Origin: Devosia sp. Root436
GTDB taxonomy: Bacteria > Pseudomonadota > Alphaproteobacteria > Rhizobiales > Devosiaceae
Reading direction: 5' to 3'
DNA: 64,000 nucleotides
Assembly: GCF_001426345.1 (NCBI RefSeq)
Contig: NZ_LMEM01000001.1
Span: 644,264-708,263, forward strand
The notes beneath the pieces were generated by a model that saw nothing but the letters and a program-made list of their open reading frames with translations, had not been told where the DNA came from and did no database searches. This document shows positions 54,243 through 63,924 of the stretch, in pieces (position 1 is the stretch's first letter; every line of letters begins with the position of its first letter). The position numbers were made by a program, and so were the translations under genes.

Positions 54243-54400
54243 GGGCGTGCGGAAGCGCCGCCAGTGCCGCGGTTGTCGGGTGAGCATGGTGGCGAGGCGC
54301 AAGCCTCGATGGTAGTTTTTTAGGAGTGAGGCCATTGCCTCGCCACCATGCCGGGATTTTCGCGGGTCCGGGCCAGGCACGCTGTATCGCAAGCGTAGCG
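54243..54400. repeat. Family D palindromic repeat, copy 2
   Basis: The core arms ATGGTGGCGAGGC (54286-54298) and GCCTCGCCACCAT (54337-54349) match copy 1 near 6099-6159, and flanks such as GGAAGCGCCGCC and CATGCCGGGATTTT are shared. It lies in the parC upstream region. Confidence 0.75.
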
Positions 54401-54440
54401 GAGGGGGATAAGTCTTTGAGCGCTTATGCTGCCCAAACCA

Positions 54441-54564
54441 CCGTGTCATCCCGGCGCAGGCCGGGATCCACCCTGAGATGGGCGGGTTTGCGACAGAACG
54501 GTCCACCTTGCGGCTGTGGCGCGATCTCGAGATGGATCCCGGCCTGCGCCGGGATGACATCGTG
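54441..54564. repeat. REP-like family A element
   Basis: Two hairpins, GTCATCCCGGCGCAGGCCGG and CCGGCCTGCGCCGGGATGAC, in inverted order around about 75 bases. With the family D copy it makes up most of the 480-base gap between parC and recO; nothing else was recognised there. Confidence 0.82.
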
Positions 54565-54634
54565 GGTGGGATCAGCGTTGTGTCAAGAACCCCACCTCAC
54601 TCCAGCCATTCGGGCACAGCCCTCATTCGGCGCT

Positions 54635-55342
54635 TCAATCCTCCCGGCTCAATATCGCCAGCAGCATCTCGCGCGTCGGCGACGGTTCCAACTGCCGGGG
54701 GCCCCAGACCTGGGATTCGAGGAAATGCCCAGTCAACCGCAGGGCGTCGGCGATGTCGTGTGGGCTGGCATTGCCGCGGCTGGTGAGGAAGCTGGGGAGC
54801 GGCAGCAGGCGGTCGAGATAGGGGGCGGCAGCGGCGCGGGACACGGCGCGCCCGGTCTTGGGCGAGACGTGGGTGAGGTCGGAGGTGACGCCGGTGGCGG
54901 CGCAGGAGGTGAGATCGAGGCCGAAGCCGAGGTCTTCGAGGACGGCGAGTTCGAAGCGGGCGAGCGCGGCGCCGTCGGGGGCGCTATCGATGAGACGCAG
55001 GGCCATGCCGAGAAGGCGATCATGCGGGTCGCGTTCGGGGAGCAGGCGCAGGTGGTCGCAGACGAGCTGGCTGAGATAGAGCCGGGTGCGATCCTCGATC
55101 AGGGCGGCGGCGCGGGCGGTCAGCAGTTCGACGGAGAACATGCCGAGCTGGTCTTCGAGGCGGGCGCGCCAGGTGAGCTGGATGGTATTGCCCGGCTGGA
55201 GGACGGCGGCGAGGCGGCGGGTGCGGCCGCCGCGGACGAGGCCCAGATGACGGCCGCGACCGGCGACCATGGCCTCGGCGATGACTGATGTCTCGCCGTG
55301 GCGGCGGACGCCGATCAGCAGGGCTTCACCGGTCCATTCCAT
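54635..55342 (-). CDS. recO: DNA repair protein RecO
   Basis: A 235-residue recombination mediator. It starts MEWTGEALLIGVRRHGETSV, an OB-fold beginning typical of RecO, with LVRGGRTRRLAAVLQPGN and the internal RFELAVLEDLGFGLDLTSCA, which keeps one of the usual cysteines. It lies downstream of era, as in many Rhizobiales, but is separated from it by 78 bases holding a half family B repeat. Confidence 0.92.
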   Translation of the reverse strand: MEWTGEALLIGVRRHGETSVIAEAMVAGRGRHLGLVRGGRTRRLAAVLQPGNTIQLTWRARLEDQLGMFSVELLTARAAALIEDRTRLYLSQLVCDHLRLLPERDPHDRLLGMALRLIDSAPDGAALARFELAVLEDLGFGLDLTSCAATGVTSDLTHVSPKTGRAVSRAAAAPYLDRLLPLPSFLTSRGNASPHDIADALRLTGHFLESQVWGPRQLEPSPTREMLLAILSRED

Positions 55343-55353
55343 ACATCAACTCT

Positions 55354-55390
55354 GTGCCACGCCCTCGTGGTTCGACAGGCTCACCATGAG
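55354..55390. repeat. Half copy of the family B repeat
   Basis: GTGCCACGCCCTCGTGGTTC followed by a truncated CACCATGAG arm. Only one side of the palindrome remains. Unlike the full copies, it lies between co-directional genes (era and recO). Confidence 0.7.
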
Positions 55391-55420
55391 GTCTGCTGAA
55401 CCACTGCGGGCGGCGAGCCC

Positions 55421-56344
55421 TCACCCCTTCCCATGTGGGTATTCCAGCCCCATTTCGCGGTAGCGCTCAGGGTCGTCGCCCCATTTTTCGCGGACTTTTA
55501 CGAAGAGGAACAGGTGGATCGGCACCTCGTACATGGCCATCAGTTCCTTGCGCGATTCCGCGCCGATGGCCTTGATGGTCTGGCCGCCGGCGCCGAGCAC
55601 GATCTTCTTGTGGCTCTCGCGGGAGAGATAGATGACCTGGTCGATCTTGTAGGAGCCGTCCTTCTGGATCTTGAAGCTCTCGGTTTCGACCGTGGAATTG
55701 TAGGGAATCTCGTCGTGGACGCGCAGGAACAGTTTTTCGCGCGTGATCTCGGCCGCGGTGATGGCCATGGTGAGATCGGTCAGGTGATCCTCGGGGAAGT
55801 GCCATGGCCCAGGCGGGATGTGCTTGACGCACCAATCCATGAAGTCCTGCACGCCATGGCCCTTCAGCGCCGAAATCATGAAGGTCGCCTCGAAGCGCAG
55901 CTTGTCGTTGAGCGTCCGGCTCAGCTCCAGCAAAGCCTCGTTTTTGATCGTGTCGATCTTGTTGAGGATGAGGATTTTCGGGTGGGTGATATTGGCCAGT
56001 CCCTCGATCAGCCCTTCGAGATCGGGCGTGATGCCGCGTTCGGCATCGACGATGAAGGCGACGAGATCGGCATCCCCTGCCCCGCCCCAGGCGCTGTCGA
56101 CCATGGCGCGGTCGAGCCGGCGCTTGGGCGCGAAAATGCCGGGCGTGTCGATGAAGACCAGTTGGGCCTTGTCCAGCGTCACCACGCCGCGCACCTGGCT
56201 GCGGGTGGTCTGCGCCTTGTGGGTGACGATGGAGACCTTGGTGCCAACGAGGACATTGAGCAAAGTCGACTTGCCGGCATTGGGCGCGCCGACCAGCGCG
56301 ATGAAGCCGCAGGAGGTGTCGGACAGTTCTTCTGGTGTGTTCAT
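55421..56344 (-). CDS. era: GTPase Era
   Basis: A 307-residue GTPase for 16S rRNA maturation and 30S assembly. Nucleotide motifs are G1 GAPNAGKST (19-27), G3 DTPG and G4 NKID; the C-terminal KH domain contains IVLGAGGQTIKAIGAESRKEL. The ATG overlaps the rnc stop as ATGA; a start five codons earlier is less likely. Part of the lepB-rnc-era chain of overlapping genes. Confidence 0.97.
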   Translation of the reverse strand: MNTPEELSDTSCGFIALVGAPNAGKSTLLNVLVGTKVSIVTHKAQTTRSQVRGVVTLDKAQLVFIDTPGIFAPKRRLDRAMVDSAWGGAGDADLVAFIVDAERGITPDLEGLIEGLANITHPKILILNKIDTIKNEALLELSRTLNDKLRFEATFMISALKGHGVQDFMDWCVKHIPPGPWHFPEDHLTDLTMAITAAEITREKLFLRVHDEIPYNSTVETESFKIQKDGSYKIDQVIYLSRESHKKIVLGAGGQTIKAIGAESRKELMAMYEVPIHLFLFVKVREKWGDDPERYREMGLEYPHGKG

Positions 56345-57048
56345 CGGTTTTCCTTCCACACCTTCTGGCGAATGAGGAACAGCTCGGCGGCCTTGTGTTC
56401 GGCGATCTTCTTGGAAGGGCCGGTGGCGCTCAAGCTATCATAGTCGCCCAGGGTGACTGATATGGTGAATTCGGGGGCGTGGTCGGGGCCGCGCCGGTCG
56501 GTCTGAGTATAGGTGGGCGGTTCGAGCCCGCGGGCCTGGGCCCATTCCTGCAAAGTGGTCTTGGCGTCGGCCTGGTTGGCGGAGCCGTCGGCCAGGAATT
56601 CCTCGAACATGCGTTCGACGAATTCATACGCCTTGCCCATGCCGCCATCGCAATAGATGGCGCCGATGATCGACTCGGTGACGTCGCCGAGAATGGCTTC
56701 CTTTTCGGCGCCACCGGTGCGGGCTTCGCTGTCGCCGAGATGGAGTTCGCTGCCCAGGTCGAGCGTGCGGGCGATGATGGCGCAGGTTTCCTTGCGCACC
56801 AGCGTATTGAGCGTGCGGCTCAACTCGCCCTCATTGGCCTTGGGATAGCGGCGATAGAGCATGTCTGCGACGACGAGGCCGAGCACGCGGTCGCCGAGGA
56901 ATTCGAGGCGCTGGTAGGAGTGCTCGATGCGCTTGGCCGGCGAGGTAGCACTGGAATGGGTCAGCGCACGGTTCAGCAGGTCCGGGTCGGCAAAGCGATA
57001 GCCGAGCCGGAACTGCAGCTTGTCATGATTGCGCGGGGCGCGGCTCAT
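56341..57048 (-). CDS. rnc: Ribonuclease III
   Basis: A 235-residue double-strand RNA nuclease. The signature RLEFLGDRVLGLVVADMLY supplies the catalytic acidic residues, with the second site in GDVTESIIGAIYCDGG. The double-strand RNA-binding domain occupies about 160-232 (DAKTTLQEWAQARGLEPPTY). The start at MSRAPRNHDK is set by ATGA overlap with the lepB stop. Confidence 0.97.
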   Translation of the reverse strand: MSRAPRNHDKLQFRLGYRFADPDLLNRALTHSSATSPAKRIEHSYQRLEFLGDRVLGLVVADMLYRRYPKANEGELSRTLNTLVRKETCAIIARTLDLGSELHLGDSEARTGGAEKEAILGDVTESIIGAIYCDGGMGKAYEFVERMFEEFLADGSANQADAKTTLQEWAQARGLEPPTYTQTDRRGPDHAPEFTISVTLGDYDSLSATGPSKKIAEHKAAELFLIRQKVWKENR

Positions 57049-57848
57049 AGAGGCTGGTGATCGACGCCCTGGAACATGCGGTCCCAGCGCACATTGGCCG
57101 GCCACTGCCAGAGCTGCCAGGGCGGAATATTATCCTTGATCGAGAAGAAGCGGGCCTCGGCCTTGGCGATGAGGTTCACCGCCGGCACATAGCCGACCTG
57201 GCTCAGCACGCGGCTATCGGCCGAGCGGTCGCGGTTGTCGCCCATCATGAAATAGTGGCCGGCGGGCACCACATATTCCGACGTATTGTCGAGCGGCGCG
57301 TTGTCGGAGATTTCCTGGATGATATGGGTCGTGCCCTCGGGGAAGGTCTCGCGGTAGAGAATGACCTCGCGGGTATCGCCATTGCTGTCGGTATCCTGCC
57401 CGGTACCGATCTGCTCGCGCTCGATCATGGTGCCGTTGATATAGAGGCGTCCCTGCTTCATCTGGATCGTATCGCCCGGCAGGCCGACGACGCGCTTGAT
57501 ATATTCGATATTCTGCGGCACCGGACGGAACACGGCGATATCGCCACGATTGGGCTCGCGGCCGAAAATGCGGTTGTTGATCGGCAGCTCGAAATCGAGC
57601 AGCGAAAAATCGCCGTAGCGGCCAAGCGAGAAGGAATGCTTGCCATAGCCCCAGACGAATTTATTGGCGACGAAATAATCGCCGATCATCAGCGTTTGCT
57701 GCATCGAGGCGGTGGGGATGGAGAAGGGCTGGTAGAGGAACGAGCGCAGCACGATGGCGATCAGCAGGGCCTCGGCCACGACGACGATGGTTTCCCACCA
57801 CTCGTTGGTCGCGGACTTCTTGATGGGCTTGTCGGCGGGCTGGCTCAT
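57045..57848 (-). CDS. lepB: Signal peptidase I
   Basis: A 267-residue membrane protease that removes signal peptides. One N-terminal transmembrane helix (about 18-38) precedes the Ser-Lys dyad: S48 in PFSIPTASMQQTL and K118 in YIKRVVGLPGD. The conserved box GDNRDRSADSR is near residue 200. First of three genes joined by four-base overlaps (lepB, rnc, era). Confidence 0.96.
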   Translation of the reverse strand: MSQPADKPIKKSATNEWWETIVVVAEALLIAIVLRSFLYQPFSIPTASMQQTLMIGDYFVANKFVWGYGKHSFSLGRYGDFSLLDFELPINNRIFGREPNRGDIAVFRPVPQNIEYIKRVVGLPGDTIQMKQGRLYINGTMIEREQIGTGQDTDSNGDTREVILYRETFPEGTTHIIQEISDNAPLDNTSEYVVPAGHYFMMGDNRDRSADSRVLSQVGYVPAVNLIAKAEARFFSIKDNIPPWQLWQWPANVRWDRMFQGVDHQPL

Positions 57849-57936
57849 GAAATTCCCCGGAAATGCAGTGGCGCAGGGTTAGTCCCTTGCGCTTGCCGGG
57901 TCAATCGGAGTTGACCGCTGGCCTGATCCGAAAAGT

Positions 57937-58353
57937 CTACAACTTTTCGGGGCCAGCTTGCGGCAGCGCTTCGATGATGACGAAGGCTTGAGCAAGCCCG
58001 GCATCGTCGGTGATGGTGAGGTGGATGTGGGGCACGTGACCATCAGGCACAAGGCGCGCCAGCGCTTTTGCCGCGCCGTTGGTCAGCTGCATGGTGGGCT
58101 TGCCCGAGGGCAGGTTCACCACACCCATGTCGCGCCAGTAGACGCCCCAGGAAATGCCGGTGCCCAGCGCCTTGGAGCAGGCCTCCTTGGCGGCGAAGCG
58201 CTTGGCATAGGAGGCGGCGCGCTGGGCGCGTCGGTCGGATTTGCGGCGCTCGATCTCGGTGAAGCAGCGGGTGGTAAAGCGGGTGCCGTATTTTTCGAGC
58301 GTCTGTTCGACGCGGTGGATCTGGATGAGGTCGGAGCCGAGGCCGATGATCAT
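57937..58353 (-). CDS. acpS: Holo-acyl-carrier-protein synthase
   Basis: A 138-residue enzyme that attaches phosphopantetheine to ACP. It starts [20 protein letters not shown] with the metal aspartate, and has the family block [17 protein letters not shown]. The ATG lies eight bases after the rsh stop. pdxJ, which often accompanies acpS in this order, is not here. Confidence 0.95.
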   Translation of the reverse strand: MIIGLGSDLIQIHRVEQTLEKYGTRFTTRCFTEIERRKSDRRAQRAASYAKRFAAKEACSKALGTGISWGVYWRDMGVVNLPSGKPTMQLTNGAAKALARLVPDGHVPHIHLTITDDAGLAQAFVIIEALPQAGPEKL

Positions 58354-58361
58354 GTCACAGC

Positions 58362-60650
58362 TTACCTCTCGTCATCGACAAATCTCCGGTCGACCTTGCC
58401 GTCCCATTCCAGGGTCGAAATCATGCCCGCTTCGCGCATGCCGGCGCGCTGCACGGCGCTGAGGCCGGGGCTGCGCTTGAGCGTTGCCAGAACATCGGTC
58501 AGTTGCGCAAGGTCGCGCACTTCGATTTCGAAGATCATCTGGTGAAAGTCGGGCGAAATCATCCGCATCACCAGATTGTTGATATTGGCGTCGCAGGCGG
58601 CGATGGCCGAGGATATTTGCGCCAGCGAGCCGGGTTTGTTGACGCTCTCCATGGTGATGACCGTGGGATAGAGCTTTTCTTCGCCGCCCTTGAGATTCCA
58701 GCGCACATCGACCCAGGCCACGTCGCTGTCATGCTTGTCGATCAGCGCTTCGGAATGGATGGGATAGACCAGCATGGGCGTATCGGGCTGCAGGATGCCC
58801 ACCAGCCGGTCGCCGGGCACGACGCCTTCGCCCGAAACGGTCACCGGCATGTGGAAATCGAGCTGCGCCAGCGCCGCCCTGGCGCGCGGGCCGGAGCGCT
58901 GGCCGCCGGGCACGCGGAAGCGGAACAGGTCGGTGGCGCGCAGGGCAAACCAGCCATCGGCGGTATCGGCTACCGGCAGGTCGAGCTTGCGGCGGCGCTT
59001 GCGCAGGCCCTTGAGCTTGGCGAGTTCGACGCCCAGCGGCTCGGAGCCGATCTTGCCTTCGCCCACCGAAATCAGCAGATCGCGGCGACCGGCAAACCCC
59101 ATTGCCTCGGCCAGCGCCTGGGCTTCGCTATCATCCAGCATGACGCCTTCACGCTCCAGCATCATGTTGAGCACATGCTCGCCCAGGGCAAAGGCGCGCT
59201 GGGTGGCGGCATGGCGCACGGCACGACGAATGGCCGAACGGGCCTTGCCGGTGGCGGCAATACCCAGCCAATTCATCGGCGGCAGATGATTCTGGTCGCG
59301 GATAATTTCCACTTCGTCGCCGCTGCGAAGCTGGGTCACCAGCGGCAGGATGGAGCCGTTGATCTTGGCGCCGACCGTGGTATCGCCAATGTCGGTATGG
59401 AGCGCATAGGCGAAGTCGATGGGCGTGGCGCCGCGCGGCAGCGCGATCAGCCGCCCGCGCGGGGTGAAGCAGAACACCTGGTCCTGGAACAGCTCCAGCT
59501 TGGTATATTCGAGGAAGTCTTCTGTGGAAGAATTGCCTGTCGTCAGGTGGCCGATGGTCTGGCGCAGCGAGCCATAGGCCTGCGATTCCTGTTCGATGCG
59601 GCCCAGATTGGCCGAGGCGCCATCCTTGTAGAGGGCATGCGCCGCAATGCCGAATTCGGCGATGCGGTCCATTTCCTCGGTGCGGATCTGCAATTCCACG
59701 CGCTGTCGGCCGGGGCCGACGATGGTGGTGTGGATCGACTGGTAGTCGTTGTGCTTGGGGACCGAGATATAGTCCTTGAAGCGCAGCGGCACGACCTTCC
59801 ACTTGGTATGGACCACGCCGACCGTGGTATAGCATTCCTCGACCGAGCCGACGATGACGCGGAAGCCGATCATGTCGGAGAGCTGTTCCAGTGCGATCGA
59901 CTTGCGCTCGATCTTGTTGAAGATCGAGAAGGGCGATTTCACCCGCGCCTTGACGCGGGCGGTGATGCCCTCGGCGGCGAGACGCTCGCTCAGCTCGGTG
60001 GAGATGGTGGAGATGGTTTCCCGATACTCCTCCTGCATCTCGTCGAGCCGGGCGACAATGGCCTGGTGATGCTCGGGCTGGAGAATCTTGAACGAGATCT
60101 CTTCCAGCTCGTTGCGCATGTCCTGCATACCCATGCGGCCCGCGAGCGGGGCATAGATATCCATGGTTTCCTGGGCGATACGCTGCTGCTTTTCCGGCGG
60201 CATGAATTGCAGCGTGCGCATGTTGTGCAGGCGGTCGGCGAGCTTGACCAGCAACACGCGCACATCCTGGCTGATGGCCAGCAGCAGCTTGCGCAGGTTT
60301 TCGGCCTGGGCCTCCTCACGCGAGACCAGGTTGAGCCGGTCGATCTTGGTCAGGCCATCGACAATGGCGGCGATTTCGGCGCCGAACAGCTGGTCGATTT
60401 CGGCGCGGGTGGCGTCGGTATCCTCGATCGTGTCATGCAGCAGGCCGACGGCGATGGAGGCGTCGTCGAGCTTGAGCTCGGTCAGGATGGCGGCGACTTC
60501 GAGCGGGTGGTTGAAATAGGGATCGCCGGAGGCGCGCTTCTGCGAGCCATGCTTCTGCATGGCGTACACATAGGCCTTGTTCAACAACTGCTCATCGACG
60601 TCAGGGTTATAGGCCTGAACGCGTTCGACCAGCTCATACTGACGCATCAT
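58362..60650 (-). CDS. rsh: Bifunctional (p)ppGpp synthetase/hydrolase
   Basis: A 762-residue stringent-response enzyme. The hydrolase HD domain is intact (H48, H72-D73 in LLHDTIEDT). The synthetase domain has [15 protein letters not shown] and [13 protein letters not shown]. It is followed by a TGS domain ([20 protein letters not shown]), a helical/zinc-finger-like region and a C-terminal ACT domain (about 680-755). The single long Rsh typical of alphaproteobacteria. Two adjacent ATGs are possible starts; neither has a strong ribosome site. It follows rpoZ, the usual order. Confidence 0.95.
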   Translation of the reverse strand: MMRQYELVERVQAYNPDVDEQLLNKAYVYAMQKHGSQKRASGDPYFNHPLEVAAILTELKLDDASIAVGLLHDTIEDTDATRAEIDQLFGAEIAAIVDGLTKIDRLNLVSREEAQAENLRKLLLAISQDVRVLLVKLADRLHNMRTLQFMPPEKQQRIAQETMDIYAPLAGRMGMQDMRNELEEISFKILQPEHHQAIVARLDEMQEEYRETISTISTELSERLAAEGITARVKARVKSPFSIFNKIERKSIALEQLSDMIGFRVIVGSVEECYTTVGVVHTKWKVVPLRFKDYISVPKHNDYQSIHTTIVGPGRQRVELQIRTEEMDRIAEFGIAAHALYKDGASANLGRIEQESQAYGSLRQTIGHLTTGNSSTEDFLEYTKLELFQDQVFCFTPRGRLIALPRGATPIDFAYALHTDIGDTTVGAKINGSILPLVTQLRSGDEVEIIRDQNHLPPMNWLGIAATGKARSAIRRAVRHAATQRAFALGEHVLNMMLEREGVMLDDSEAQALAEAMGFAGRRDLLISVGEGKIGSEPLGVELAKLKGLRKRRRKLDLPVADTADGWFALRATDLFRFRVPGGQRSGPRARAALAQLDFHMPVTVSGEGVVPGDRLVGILQPDTPMLVYPIHSEALIDKHDSDVAWVDVRWNLKGGEEKLYPTVITMESVNKPGSLAQISSAIAACDANINNLVMRMISPDFHQMIFEIEVRDLAQLTDVLATLKRSPGLSAVQRAGMREAGMISTLEWDGKVDRRFVDDER

Positions 60651-60798
60651 GGGAGGTGTCGCCGCTCGCTCGAAGGAAAGAGCTTAGCGTTTTGAAGGAA
60701 AATGGGAAGCGTGACGGTTTGAGTATCTGAGTCAGCGAGGGAGGGGAAGATCGGAGTAACCCTGCGCCCGTCGAGCAATGCGCCCCCCACAACCACAG

Positions 60799-60900
60799 TG
60801 TCATCCCGGCGAAGGCCGGGATCCATCCTGAGGTCGTTCCACATGCGTCGCCAGTTCGGTTATCTCAAGATGGATTCCGGCCTTCGCCGGAATGACATCG
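60799..60900. repeat. REP-like family A element between rpoZ and rsh
   Basis: Almost the same as the copy inside the iol operon: GTCATCCCGGCGAAGGCCGG at the left and CCGGCCTTCGCCGGAATGAC at the right. Together with the rpoZ terminator it fills the 327-base gap between rpoZ and rsh; no gene was recognised there. Confidence 0.83.
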
Positions 60901-60920
60901 AGCAAAGCGTTGCGTAAGAG

Positions 60921-60953
60921 CAAACAAAACACCCCCGGCTCGCGCCGAGGGTG
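60921..60953 (-). terminator. Rho-independent terminator after rpoZ
   Basis: On the minus strand CACCCTCGGC-GCGA-GCCGGGGGTG is followed by TTTTGTTTG, 25 bases after the rpoZ stop. It implies rsh has its own promoter rather than depending on rpoZ read-through. Confidence 0.85.
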
Positions 60954-60977
60954 CTGAATGCAGTCACGACCGACAGA

Positions 60978-61346
60978 TCAGTCGTCGCGGCGTTCCGGCG
61001 GGGCCAGGCTTTCGATGCCGCGCAGCAGCTCTTCTTCGCTGATCGTGTCGAAATTGATCGAATCGTCGTCGCCGGCGCTTTCGATCAGCGGAGCGGCATG
61101 GCTTTCGGGCTCGTCGACTTCGACATATTTCTGCAGCGAATGGATCAGGTCTTCGCGCAGGTCTTCCGGCGAGATGGCGCCGTCGCCGATTTCACGCAGG
61201 GCAACAACGGGATTCTTGTCGTTGTCGCGGGGCACGGTGATCTGGGCGCCAGACGAAATCATGCGCGCGCGGTGTGCCGCCATGAGAACGAGATCGAAGC
61301 GGTTGTCGATCTTTTCGATGCAGTCTTCAACGGTGACGCGGGCCAC
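60978..61346 (-). CDS. rpoZ: RNA polymerase omega subunit
   Basis: A 122-residue subunit that stabilises RNA polymerase. The conserved start is [20 protein letters not shown] with [11 protein letters not shown], followed by an acidic alphaproteobacterial tail. It starts at GTG (61346) with GGAGA five bases upstream; the ATG-initiated frame is much longer and its extra part is not conserved. Located upstream of rsh as in many proteobacteria. Confidence 0.94.
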   Translation of the reverse strand: MARVTVEDCIEKIDNRFDLVLMAAHRARMISSGAQITVPRDNDKNPVVALREIGDGAISPEDLREDLIHSLQKYVEVDEPESHAAPLIESAGDDDSINFDTISEEELLRGIESLAPPERRDD

Positions 61347-61594
61347 GAACGTCTCCAAACTTGTGAGGATGAACGGTTCCCATACACCAGTGATCCTGAT
61401 GGCACAAGGTTGCCCTGCCCCATCAGATGCGCATTGGCCATGCAAAATCGTGAGAGCGCAGAAGTCTTGTCGGAAACAAGAAAACATGCGAATAGCGAAG
61501 TTAATATAATGTTCTCGGCGGAATTTAAGTCATACTTTTAGCCGCGTCGGCGGCACAGGCTTTGGGCGGATATTCCGCTAATCTGGAGATTGCG

Positions 61595-62158
61595 ATGCCC
61601 ATCGACCCCCGGGAAAAGATCGTTCTGTTCATTGATGGCGCCAATCTCTACGCCACGTCCAAGGCCATCGGCGTCGATATCGACTACCGGCGCCTGCTGG
61701 CCGAGTTCAATGGCCGCGCCTATCTGCTGCGCGCCAACTATTACACCGCGCTGATCGAGGACCAGGAATATTCGTCCATCCGCCCGCTGATCGACTGGCT
61801 GGACTATAATGGCTTCACCGTGGTTACCAAGCCGGCCAAGGAGTTCACCGATGCCGCGGGGCGGCGCAAGGTGAAAGGCAACATGGACATCGAGCTGTGT
61901 ATCGATGCCCTGGAACTGGCGCCGTTCTACGATCACATGGTGTTGTTTTCCGGCGACGGGGATTTCACCGCCCTGGTGGCGGCCCTGCAGCGCAAGGGCA
62001 AGCGGGTGACGGTGGTCTCGACGCTCACCAGCGCGACGCCGATGATCTCGGACGACCTGCGGCGGCAGGCGGATTTCTTCATCGATGTGGCGGACCTGGC
62101 CAAGACGGTGGGAAGGCCACCGAGCACGCGGCCGGTGGTGGCGCCGGTCGAGGAATAG
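61595..62158 (+). CDS. LabA-like NYN domain protein (putative RNase)
   Basis: A 187-residue protein with a NYN/PIN-like nuclease fold. Acidic catalytic residues are visible in VLFIDGANLY (D14), VKGNMDIELCIDA and LFSGDGDFTALV, all intact. The LabA/DUF88 group is thought to act on RNA. The start at MPIDPREK follows GGAG. It is divergent from rpoZ (248 bases between, presumed promoters) and ends just before a family B repeat. Confidence 0.9.
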   Translation: MPIDPREKIVLFIDGANLYATSKAIGVDIDYRRLLAEFNGRAYLLRANYYTALIEDQEYSSIRPLIDWLDYNGFTVVTKPAKEFTDAAGRRKVKGNMDIELCIDALELAPFYDHMVLFSGDGDFTALVAALQRKGKRVTVVSTLTSATPMISDDLRRQADFFIDVADLAKTVGRPPSTRPVVAPVEE

Positions 62159-62168
62159 GGCTCCGCCC

Positions 62169-62300
62169 GTGCCACGCCCTCGTGGTTCGAGGCTCGCTAC
62201 GCTCGCACCTCACCATGAGGGCTACTGGGAACTCGATGTATCATCAGCCCTCATGGTGAGGTGCGCTTCTTCAGCGCCTCGAACCACGAGGGCGTGGCAC
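62169..62300. repeat. Family B palindromic repeat, copy 3
   Basis: A 132-base palindrome with the same outer arms as copy 1 (GTGCCACGCCCTCGTGGTTC) and inner CACCTCACCATGAGGGCTAC. It lies between the converging NYN and smpB genes; as at iolG, its last base is the first top-strand base of the smpB stop codon. Confidence 0.88.
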
Positions 62301-62797
62301 TAGCCCCGCCCGCCTTCCTTCATGATGCGGGATTTGTCGCGGTTCCAGTCGCGGTCGCGCTCGGTGGCGCGCTTGTCGTAGTTCTTCTTACCCTTGCCGA
62401 CGCCGATCAGCACCTTGGCGCGGCCCTGGTCGTTGAAGAACAGTTTCAGCGGCACGATGGTATTGCCGGCGCGAGCGACTTCCTGGTCGAGATGGGCCAG
62501 TTGTTTCTTCGATACCAGGAGTTTGCGCGGGCGGCGTTCTTCGTGGTTGAAGCGGTTGGCCTGCAGATATTCGGGGATATGTGCATTGATGAGCCACAGC
62601 TCGCCCCGTTCGGGGGAGGCGTAGGATTCGGTGATCTGCGCCTTGCCGAGACGCAACGACTTGACCTCGGTGCCGGTCAGCACCAGGCCCGCCTCCATAG
62701 TCTCGCCGATCTCGTAGTCATAGCGCGATCGGCGGTTTTCAGCCACGAGACCGTGGCTGATGATGCCGTTCTTCGCTTTGTCGTTCTTGGGGGCCAT
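62300..62797 (-). CDS. smpB: SsrA-binding protein SmpB
   Basis: A 165-residue partner of tmRNA in rescuing stalled ribosomes. Family blocks are [40 protein letters not shown] and the basic tail [20 protein letters not shown]. Lies downstream of dapA as in many Rhizobiales. The tmRNA gene itself was not found in this window. Confidence 0.96.
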   Translation of the reverse strand: MAPKNDKAKNGIISHGLVAENRRSRYDYEIGETMEAGLVLTGTEVKSLRLGKAQITESYASPERGELWLINAHIPEYLQANRFNHEERRPRKLLVSKKQLAHLDQEVARAGNTIVPLKLFFNDQGRAKVLIGVGKGKKNYDKRATERDRDWNRDKSRIMKEGGRG

Positions 62798-62856
62798 ATC
62801 CGTTATCTAGTCGCCGCCGCTGCAATTTACCACTGTCTCACTCCCCCTTCACCCGA

Positions 62857-62923
62857 GTCATTCCCGCGAAAGCGGGAATCTCACTTCATCCGGCAAGGGA
62901 GATTCCCGCTTTCGCGGGAATGA
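62857..62923. repeat. REP-like family A element between dapA and smpB
   Basis: GTCATTCCCGCGAAAGCGGGA and its complement TCCCGCTTTCGCGGGAATGA flank a short spacer. It is the same subtype as the element at 20780-20845. Confidence 0.83.
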
Positions 62924-62949
62924 CCCCGTGGAACAAGGATACGGGCGTT

Positions 62950-63825
62950 CTACAGCAATCCGGCATGCCGCATTGCAAAGTCCACGGCCTGTTCGGTTTC
63001 CCTGGCAACCGGCACCAGCGGCAGGCGCAACTCGTTGGCGCAGCGGTTGAGGCGGCTGGCGGCATATTTCACCGCGGTCGGATTGGGCTCCATGAACAGG
63101 TTCTTGTGCAGGTGCACCAGCTTGTCCTGCACAAGCAGCGCGCCCTTGAAGTCCCCCGCAAGCGACAATTCCTGCATCTGCGAGCACAGGCGCGGCGCGA
63201 TGTTGGAGGTGACCGAAATGCAGCCATGGCCGCCATGGGCGTTGAAGGCAAGCGCGGTAATGTCCTCGCCCGAGAGCAGAATGAAATCCTTACCCAGCTT
63301 GTCGCGCTGCAGGCTCGCCCGGCCCAGATCGGCCGTCGCGTCCTTGACGCCGATAATATTGGCATGGGCGTCGCGCAGGCGGGCGATGGTATCGATGGTG
63401 AGATCGACCACGGTGCGGCCGGGGACGCTGTAGAGGATGACCGGGATGCCCACCGCCCTGGCCACCGCGGAGAAATGCTGGAACATGCCCTCCTGGTTGG
63501 GCTTGTTGTAATAGGGCACGATGGAAAGCACGGCGTCGGCACCGGCCTTTTCGGCGAACCTGGCCAATTCCACGGCCTCGGCAGTGGAATTGGACCCCGC
63601 CCCGGCAATCACCGGCACGCGCTTGTTGGCGACCTCGATGGCGATTTCCACCACGCGGCGGTGTTCTTCGTGGCTGACGGTGGGGCTTTCGCCCGTGGTG
63701 CCGACCGGCACCAGGCCATGCGTGCCCTCGGCAATCTGCCAATCGACAAAGCTGGCGAAGGCTTTCTCATCGACATTCCCGTTACGCATGGGAGTGATGA
63801 GCGCCGTAATCGATCCTCGCAGCAT
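62950..63825 (-). CDS. dapA: 4-Hydroxy-tetrahydrodipicolinate synthase
   Basis: A 291-residue class I aldolase-type enzyme that starts the lysine/diaminopimelate branch from pyruvate and aspartate semialdehyde. The Schiff-base lysine is K161 in [10 protein letters not shown], the GTTGES block is at 42-47, and YSVPGRT follows the catalytic tyrosine (Y132). The start [13 protein letters not shown] is canonical. Paralogues act on sugar acids, but the dapA-smpB context supports the biosynthetic enzyme. Confidence 0.95.
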   Translation of the reverse strand: MLRGSITALITPMRNGNVDEKAFASFVDWQIAEGTHGLVPVGTTGESPTVSHEEHRRVVEIAIEVANKRVPVIAGAGSNSTAEAVELARFAEKAGADAVLSIVPYYNKPNQEGMFQHFSAVARAVGIPVILYSVPGRTVVDLTIDTIARLRDAHANIIGVKDATADLGRASLQRDKLGKDFILLSGEDITALAFNAHGGHGCISVTSNIAPRLCSQMQELSLAGDFKGALLVQDKLVHLHKNLFMEPNPTAVKYAASRLNRCANELRLPLVPVARETEQAVDFAMRHAGLL

Positions 63826-63924
63826 TTGTCGAGATGTCCTTGGTTTTGGGTGCCACAGTTCAGCCGTGGCGGGATGGTAGGGACGGCCTTGGTGGCGGCC
63901 GGCTTTGCGTGGCGCACCATACTT

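Noticed and set aside
58503..60695. 730-codon plus-strand frame opposite rsh
   Set aside because: High GC leaves long antisense frames open; the opposite strand encodes a full-length, motif-complete stringent-response enzyme.
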